64,000 nt of DNA from Chlamydomonas reinhardtii (Eukaryota > Chlorophyta > Chlorophyceae > Chlamydomonadales > Chlamydomonadaceae), in contig NC_057010.1 in NCBI RefSeq assembly GCF_000002595.2, positions 4,664,190-4,728,189 of the forward strand, given 5' to 3'. This document shows, one piece after another, positions 57,289-64,000 of this stretch (the first letter of the stretch is position 1; each line of letters begins with the position of its first letter). Under the pieces are notes generated by a model that saw only the letters and a program-made list of their open reading frames with translations, was not told where the DNA came from and ran no database searches. Both the position numbers and the translations under genes were made by a program.

Positions 57289-59606
57289 TCACATGGAGCC
57301 GTCGCCGTGGTGGCCGCCGAGATGATGCCCGCCTCCGCCCATGGGGTCGTGATGGTGGTGCTGCTGATGGTGGTGGTGGTGGCCTAGCCCCGCCAACTGG
57401 TGGTGCGACATGCCCGCCGCCGCGGCCGCCGCCGCCAGTGCGTGCGGGTCCATGGCCGCCGCCGCCGCCGCCAGCGCCGCCTCCATGCTCGCCTGGTCCG
57501 GCATCGCGCCGCCAGTGCCCGCCAGCGCCATCGCCAGCTGCTGCTGCAGGTCCATTCCTGCAAGGTCCCCAGGCGCCAAGCCGCCGCCAGGCGCGCCGCC
57601 GCCGGCGCCCTTGAAGATGGAATCCAACAGGGGCTGGCCCAGCGCGTCAGCGCCACCGCCCGCCGCCGCCAGCGCCAGCGACAGGGCCGCGTTGGCGTCG
57701 GGCGCGCCCATTCCCAGGCTGCCCAGAAGCGCCGGCGACATCGAAAGCAACGCGGCCAGGTCGCCGGGCGCGACCTTTGTTGGGTCAGTCATGCTGGCCA
57801 GCAGGTCCGGCGTGATGCCGCCCATGCTGTTGAGGATGTCGTTTAGGTTGGGCGCGCCCGCGCCTACGCCGCCCAGCAGCCCGTGGGCGCCCAGTGCCGC
57901 CATCTGTGCCCCGAGATTGGCGGCGGCGCCGGGTTGCATGAGGCCGCCGCCGGCCTGGAGAGAGCCGGACGCGGCGCCGCCGCCGTGGCCACCGCCGCCG
58001 GCGCCGTCCGCACCCTGGTTAGCCATCTGCTCCTCCGTGCGCTTGCGCCGCCGCTGGTTGTGGCTGTGTAGCCTGTGGAGTGGAGTCGAGCGAGTTGCGG
58101 GGCCGGCGCGGTGTTTGGGTGAGCGCGATGGATACTACATAACGCTGGTCACATCGCTCACGGCACGCATGTCCACAACCCGGCGACTTCCCCCAGTCCA
58201 CTTCCGGTTTCGCTCCCCTCCCCATCGCGCCCTCCCCCCAACACCACCCAACCCACACCCTCACCCGCTCCGCCCCCACTCCAACCCCACCACTGCCCCC
58301 ACCTGGCTCTGCAGCTGCGCTTGTTGTTGTCGAACTCGGACAGCTCGTGGAAGCGGCCGCACTGCTGGCAGAAGCGCTGCTGCATGCCGTCCTTGATGAT
58401 GTAGGGCGCCTTGAGGTGCAGCTCGCAGGTGCGGTAGCGCTGGTAGTAAGGGCCAGCGGAGGCCAGGTCCACCGTGCAGCCCTCCACGTGGCACTTGCCC
58501 TGCTGCGGGGCGGGGAGAGGAAGGGAGGGAGGCAGGCGTGACGAGGGGAGGCAGGAGGGAGCGGGTGGTGTGTGTGTGTGGGGGGGGGGCTGGGAGCCTG
58601 GTGACAAGGTCTAATCGTCAACAAAAAGCCCACAGGGGCAGGAGGGAGGGGGGGGATGGAGCAACCGCAGCGGCGGAGGTAGTGGGTGGAGGCGTGGTCG
58701 GCAAGCGAATGCGCTAGGCGGCATGCTGGATGGCGCCGGTGGTCGCGAGGCAGTCCCACTCGCCGCCCCCAGCACCCGTCCGCCCCCTGTAGCACTTCCC
58801 GCCAGTGCGCCATCCAGCCCTCCAACTTTCCCCAAACCAGTCCTCAATCCCCTCCTCCTTGCCCCGTGCGACCATGTGCGGCCACGTGCGGCACAGCCGC
58901 CGCTGCCGCCTTACATCATGAATTCTAACACGAGCTCTCCACGACTGCCCGAACCCGCCAATCCACCACCACCTCCAGCACCCCACCGCATCCTACCCAC
59001 CTCCCGCCCGCGGCCCGCCTCCTCCGACCGCTCGCGCTTGTACGCGCCGCCCGCCGCCATGTCCGCCGGCCGCTTCTGGCCGGCCAGCTGGCCCTGCTTG
59101 CCGCCGCCCATCAGCCCGCCAGCCGCCAGGTCCGCCGCCGCGCTGGGGTCCAGCTCCACGCCCGTGCCCACCAGCAGCGACGCCAGCGAGTTGAGCGGCA
59201 GGCCGCCGGGCTGGCCCGGCATTGCGAACATGAGTTGTTGCAGGCTGGGATCCATGGCTAGGCCGGAGGCGCCCATGGAGGCTAGCTGCAGGTAGGGCGC
59301 TAGGTTGGGGTCGTTGAGGTTGATGCCCGGAAAGCCGGGTATCCCGCCGAGCTGGTGCGGCAGCAGCATGAGGCCGTTGGGCATGGCGCTGGCCGCCGCT
59401 GCCGCGGCGGCAGCGGCGTTGGCGGCGTCGGCCGCTGCGCGGCCGGGCGAGCCGCCAGCGCCGGCGGGCGTGGGCCCACCGAGCGGTGGCCCGGGTGGAA
59501 TGGCGGCAGTGGTGCCCTGCAGGATATCGGCGATGCTGGCGATGAGGTTCTGCGTGTCGGCGGAGTTGATGGCGTCCCCCGCCGACTGCATGCCCGGGTA
59601 GTGCAT
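57289..59606 (-). CDS. SBP-box (SQUAMOSA promoter-binding-like) transcription factor
   Basis: Plant/green-algal zinc-dependent DNA-binding protein that recognises GTAC-core sites. Exons in transcript order: 59606-59001, 58502-58303, 58072-57289, in frame to about 529 residues. The SBP domain (about residues 203-285) spans both introns: CHVEGCTVDL, YRTCELHLKAP, RFCQQCGRFHELSEFD and KRSCRARLHSHNQRRRKR. Both zinc sites (C-C-C-H and C-C-H-C) and the bipartite nuclear signal are present. Both flanks are Gly/Ala/Leu-rich, with a His-rich C-terminus (GLGHHHHHQQHHHHDP). No ankyrin repeats are seen, so it is unlike the copper regulator CRR1. The start is the ATG at 59606; an upstream exon cannot be excluded. 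The acceptor before exon 2 is a CAGCAG tandem site. Confidence 0.92.
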
Positions 59607-60827
59607 CACGTGCCGAGGGTGGTGCTAGGAGAGGAACCAGGCAGGTGGACTGGGAGTTGTGGAGCTAGGAGCTGGCAGGGCCCTCACTGCCGGGCGTCCT
59701 GCAGAGCAGATGGGAGAAATGGGATGAGAGGGGCAAGTTGCAGCAAGAGACGCAGGGGAAACAAGTGGGGCGGACTGTGCGGGCAGGCAACGCGACGAAA
59801 CAGCCGCGGCTTTGTTGACCGCAACACTCCCGCAACTCCGCTTCGGATGTTACCGAGCGCAGTCAGGAAAGGCCCCAACGAGTTCATTTCCCGGCTGTTA
59901 AGACGACCCAGAAGCACGGCTGCCCGGCGTACCTGGCAAATGCGCAAGCGCACCCCACGACCAGTGCGTCACCGGGCCTCGGGCAGCCTCCGCAGCTGCC
60001 AATGATCTTAAGTAGTATCTTGGGAAGTGATTCAGGTATAAAGGGGCGAGCGAGAGACGCGGCAAGGAGGGGACCTGCCTCTCTGAGCCCGAAATTCTTC
60101 GCAGATGCGCTGCCTCGCCTTGAGGCCAAGCGCTCGGCGGAGCGCCGGCGCGGGGCCGGGTCGCCACGGACGGAGGCGCAGGCTACTGGCTCCGCGCGCG
60201 GAGCAGGTCGTACGCGTCCGTCCGGCACTTACGACGTCGTGCAGTGGGGTCGCGTATAAAAGGCGTCTAAACCGCCTACTTGGGGCTTGCCGCGTCACAG
60301 GTCCGGCTCAGTCGCAAGAAGGGTTAATTTCCTAGCCCTAAAAGTCCGGTTCTGGACTGCTAGGGCGCTTGCAGCGCCGAACACTGCTCACCGGCATGGG
60401 CCATTTTGCAAAAATCTCTGCGCTGATCCAGAATCGCTGCCGGAAATTTCTTGCGCTTGAAGCGGCTCTCATATTTCAGAGCATTGGTTTTGCAGGCGTT
60501 TCGAGGGTCCTGCGAGGGGATTGTGACTGCAGCGCCCCAAACACTGGCGAACAGCGCCCCTGTCCCTCACTAACCATAATCATGCGTCTTAATCTCTGCA
60601 TCATTGGGGCAAACAGGAGGAGATCCCAGGATGTGAGCTCCAGTGCCAGCGACATGATTGCAACTGGGGTGGCTCGCTTGTTTCCTTCCGCGCGTAACTT
60701 GGAGAACAGTGTCGTGCACCTGCGATTGTCAGGGGATGGAACCTCCAGTCGTCCCGTCGCTGACGCTTGCCTGACCATGTGTCCCCTGCGCGTGCCGGGG
60801 TGACCGCGGACCGTCGCGGACTCAGAG

Positions 60828-61196
60828 GCAACCCAGACACAGGCAAGACATGCGAGCTGTGTGCCTTTGACGGCTTTGTGCCCTCAAGGATCTGCCAGCC
60901 ATGGGCCCGACCGTCCACGGCGTTTACCGTCGGTTACGAGGTAACATGTGGATCCGCAATGCCTGCTCTCGTGCCGCCGGCAAGCCCACTCCGCCTTCCG
61001 CTCTTGCACAGGCACTTGCTCATACGCCGGCTGGGTAGGGTTGTGATAGGACAGGGTAAGGGGCAGCTGGGTGTAGTCCTTTGGGTGTACCTAGTTTGCT
61101 ATCACCGTATCTGTATCCGCGTCACTCAGGCCGGACCAACAGCAGGCTAGAGATGCAACCCAGACACAGGCAAGAAATGAGAACTGTGTGCCTTTG
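60828..61196 (+). repeat. 42-bp imperfect direct repeat
   Basis: Segments 60828-60869 and 61155-61196 match at 39 of 42 positions (both start GCAACCCAGACACAGGCAAGA). Similar GGTTAC/GTAACATGTGG traces follow each, so an older roughly 330-bp duplication is likely. Confidence 0.65.
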
Positions 61197-62853
61197 TGCC
61201 CGTCTATCCTGCACTGTCCCCCTGCTAACATCCTCTTTCACCGCTGCTAGCTGCCTACTGTATACACAACTCGTCATTAGCGAATAGAGGTTACATGTGG
61301 GATGACAGCCACGGGCAAGCCAGGGCTCCATAAACGCACGAGACACGTACGCACACTCGAGGAGGGAACCTCGAATGACCCCCATGCTCCTCGCCTCACT
61401 AAAGGAGGGGAGGAACCCCGAGCAAGGCTCACCGCAAACGCTAGCGCTGCTCACCTAAGCCGCGGGTCGGCGTCAGACTGACTGCCACTTTGCAAAGTGC
61501 AACTCCTACCCCAAAACACCAGCACCAACAGGGCAGGGCCCTCACACTGTTGGGTGCAGCCCGAAGCTGCATCCTGTAGACGGCCTAGGGCCGTGCAAGT
61601 TCGCTGAACCACGAGGATCAGCCGGTCCGACCCATCAGACAGCACAAGCCATAGCGCCCGTAACCTAGCACAGGCGGTGCAGGCACGCCCACCGCCCAAC
61701 CAAGTCCACACAGCCTCGCAACACCCTAGCACAGCAGACAGCGCCAGCCAGCCTTCGCTTAGTCGGCCTGCGCCAGCCAGCCTTCGCTGGACTGCCTTCG
61801 CCAGACTGCATTCGCCAAGCAGGTCTCTCCACTGTGTAGATGCGCCCACAGCTCCAGCCGCCGCCGCCCGGAAGACGCCGGTCCTGGCTCCCGCCGCAGC
61901 GTGCCCCGGTTCACGCGCGGCGAGCCCGGCGCCACGTCAGGCCGCGGCAGCAGCCCACAGCAAGAGTCGCCAGCAGCTCCAATCGGCCCTCCGTTACCGA
62001 AAGAGCCGCTCAGCGACACGCCACTGCGAGCCCGGCAGCAGCGAGCGCCCCGCCAGAAGCATCGCGAAGCCATGAGGACGAGGTCGACCGGCGAGCAGGC
62101 GCGCCACCCACGCTAGGTCGCGAAGGCTCCACGGTGTGAGATCATGATGGTCGGCAAAGATTGCCAGAGCGGGGACCGCTCGGCAGGACGGCGACGATGA
62201 TGTCGCCGACTGAGTGTCGCGCCGCAGCCAGAGCAGTACTGACGCACTACAGCTGACCTAAGCAACGCCAGGGACGCCATGGAGGCGCCACAGGGGATTG
62301 GCGCGGCCACGAAGGCCGGCCAGGAACTACTACCGACAAGGAGGGTCAGGGCGCCGAGGCGCCCTAACGCAACCAAGCGGAGTAGAACGAGGTTTTTTCT
62401 TCCGGGAGGGGAGGGCTCGTCATTAGCCCAGCTATATACATATGCCATGGAAAGTGTGACGCACCCGGTGCGTTTGCGCTACAGCGCGATTCAGCTCGAA
62501 CCAACTAGCATGATCGATTATTCGCAGCTTCCTGTATACGTGATCTTCTTTCCAGGCCGCGAGAGCGAGTGCAGCGTATGAACGAAGCCGGTAACTGCGC
62601 TTTCTTGGCTTCCTCGAGAATGCGCGCAGCTATAACTTACAGTGCGATGTATTAGCGACACAGTCTGGCCTGCCAGAGCGCGCACTTGCAAGAATTTCAG
62701 AGCGCGCTCGTTCGATCGGCTGGGATGAAAGCTTACACGATATGTGCGAGGAGCTGTATTCGTTGATATAATCGGTGTGCAAAGTCATGCACAGTTGCGA
62801 TGTGCTGTGAACTTTTAGCACGCTCGGCGACCCAGCTCGGCGAACCCCGAGGC

Positions 62854-62940
62854 GGGGGGAGGGAAACCCTCCCCCCTGCACCGCCCTCCCCTTCTGCGCG
62901 CTGCACGACACGCATGCGGGGGGAGGGAAACCCTCCCCCC
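62854..62940. repeat. Twin 23-bp GC-rich palindromes
   Basis: The identical palindrome with arms GGGGGGAGGG and CCCTCCCCCC around AAA occurs at 62854-62876 and 62918-62940. A G-run/C-run stretch follows at 62945-62975. Such hairpins are common near non-autonomous transposon ends in volvocine algae. Confidence 0.75.
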
Positions 62941-63521
62941 GCTTGAGGGGGGGGCGCAGGGGGGGGGACCCCCCCGCTAATTTGCATATCGACCAGGAGA
63001 GCCCCCCCCCTGATATCGACTACAACAAACGTCGATGCAGGCCACGATCAGTCGGCACTGATAGCTGGGCGCAGGGGCTAAGTTCATAGCCAGCCCGAGC
63101 GTGTGACTCATGCGTGTGACTCAAGCAAACGCGTTTATGTGTTAGTGCACGAGGCAGGTAGTCGCGATTGCTGGCCTAAAGGGTTCTTGGCACCGTCAGG
63201 GCTGCCAGTCAACCGGACAAGTCAAATGCATAGGCGTGCTAGATACGGGTAGAGCCGTAGAGGACTGGGTCCCGCAATTGCTAACATGAGCGCTCTTGGC
63301 AAACTTGCGTGTGCCAGACGTTGCCTCTTGCCGCGTCTGCGCCCGTATACCGCCAAACTATGCATGCACGAGTCCTCAGCCCGCCCTCTCACATGCACGA
63401 CTTCCAGTACTGCAGCCCCATGCGCCTTGGCGCTACCCGGATGAATGTCTCTCACCATTTCCTTGCCTGCTGGCCACGTTTCCGTCCTGCCACACACCGC
63501 AGCGCAATATTCACTACACTA

Positions 63522-64000
63522 TCACCACACCAGGCAGTCCGCCGCGCCGGCACCCGACCGCTGCTTCACCGCCATCAATTTGGCTGCGCTGTGGCCGCCC
63601 GCCGCTGGCGGCGTGCCCGCGGACGTGCCCCCGGGCGGCCCCCCACCTGGGCCACCCGCGTGACCGCCCGACCCGGCACCATGGCGCCCCGACGGCGCCG
63701 CACCCAGCATTCCTAACGCCAAGGACCCGTGTCCCATCATGCCTGGAAGCCGCCCGCCGTCCTCATCACCGCCCTGCCCTGCTCCATGCGCCGGCGGCGC
63801 CCCCGAATAAAGCGATGGCGGCGCATGCTGTTGTTGTTGCTGATAGGACCCTGGGTGGCCGCCACCGCCACCGTAGCCGCCGCCGAGCACGGGGCCGCCT
63901 GCGGCTGCTGCCGCCACCGCGCCGTCGCCTGCCTGCATGGACAGCAGCTGCTGCTGTAGCGCGCGAGTCTGGGCGGCGCCGCTCCTCCCGCCCGCAACCG
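63522..64000 (-). CDS. 3' end of an unknown Gly/Ala/Gln-rich protein, partial
   Basis: A frame open from the window edge to a stop at 63522 (about 159 residues). It begins with a helical stretch (QTRALQQQLLSMQ), then Gly/Ala/Gln/His-rich low-complexity sequence with GGGYGGGGG and a YQQQQQHAPP run, and ends KLMAVKQRSGAGAADCLVW. The style matches the disordered tails of neighbouring regulators. No domain is visible, so no function is proposed; the upstream part is outside the window. Confidence 0.5.
   Translation of the reverse strand, partial: VAGGRSGAAQTRALQQQLLSMQAGDGAVAAAAAGGPVLGGGYGGGGGHPGSYQQQQQHAPPSLYSGAPPAHGAGQGGDEDGGRLPGMMGHGSLALGMLGAAPSGRHGAGSGGHAGGPGGGPPGGTSAGTPPAAGGHSAAKLMAVKQRSGAGAADCLVW

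Larger units (their letters stand above)
59607..63521. other. Gene-poor 3.9 kb interval with repeats
   Basis: No frame here is convincingly coding. TATA-like sequences face the plus strand at about 60036 (TATAAAGGGG) and 60256 (TATAAAAGG). A 136-codon frame from an ATG at 60396 follows the second one but matches nothing I know. A short frame at 62450-62581 also follows a TATA-like stretch. The interval also holds the direct repeat at 60828/61155, a CCAGCCAGCCTTCGCT duplication near 61747/61778, and twin GC hairpins at 62854-62940. It could be promoter plus transposon debris. Confidence 0.5.

Noticed and set aside
1-64000. CRISPR arrays, rRNA or tRNA genes
   Set aside because: None found by eye. 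The regular repeats are micro- or minisatellites, and no cloverleaf with both internal boxes was recognised.

Overview
This is a nuclear chromosome segment of a volvocine green alga, Chlamydomonas or a close relative. The DNA is very GC-rich and densely split by short GT-AG introns. It carries many CA/GT microsatellites and minisatellites, proteins swollen with Ala/Gly/Gln runs, and TGTAA motifs downstream of stops. The gene content agrees: a plastid phosphoglycerate dehydrogenase, a light-harvesting (LHCI-type) protein, an SBP transcription factor and a MYND-finger protein. All gene models below were assembled by eye from reading frames, splice signals and intron phase. Internal exons join in frame in every model.

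Layout. 1-7176 (+): D-3-phosphoglycerate dehydrogenase lacking its first exon, with 13 exons visible. 8424-19285 (+): an F-box/leucine-rich-repeat protein whose 5.3 kb fifth intron holds a complete bZIP gene on the opposite strand (12256-15592). 19496-23163 (+): a long helical protein ending in a MYND zinc finger. 24880-27612: an intron-bearing Fanzor gene (eukaryotic TnpB/OMEGA nuclease) with all RuvC acidic residues and the zinc ribbon. It sits inside nested short target duplications, beside a duplicated 3' block. 27876-28494: a 619 bp Mutator-like miniature transposon with perfect terminal repeats and a 9 bp target duplication. 29814-33753 (-): mRNA-decapping enzyme DCP2, divergent from 34347-36571 (+), a Gln/RGG-rich protein with a UAP56-binding motif. 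38806-40444 (-): LHCI-type antenna protein. 40712-40811: assembly gap in a CCCCT satellite, followed by a small homeodomain-like reading frame.

42253-56292 (-): three head-to-tail paralogues encoding MARF1-like NYN-domain proteins (putative RNases). They share exon structure and an unrecognised C-terminal module that is split by an intron at the same place and phase in every copy. 57289-59606 (-): SBP-box transcription factor. 59607-63521: no convincing gene, several repeats. 63522-64000 (-): the 3' end of a gene running out of the window.

Functionally, DCP2, the putative mRNA-export adaptor and the NYN trio make this an RNA-metabolism-rich neighbourhood, though nothing shows that they act together. 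The most unusual items are the Fanzor locus with its repeated 3' end, the NYN tandem array with its new module, and the bZIP gene nested in an F-box gene intron.
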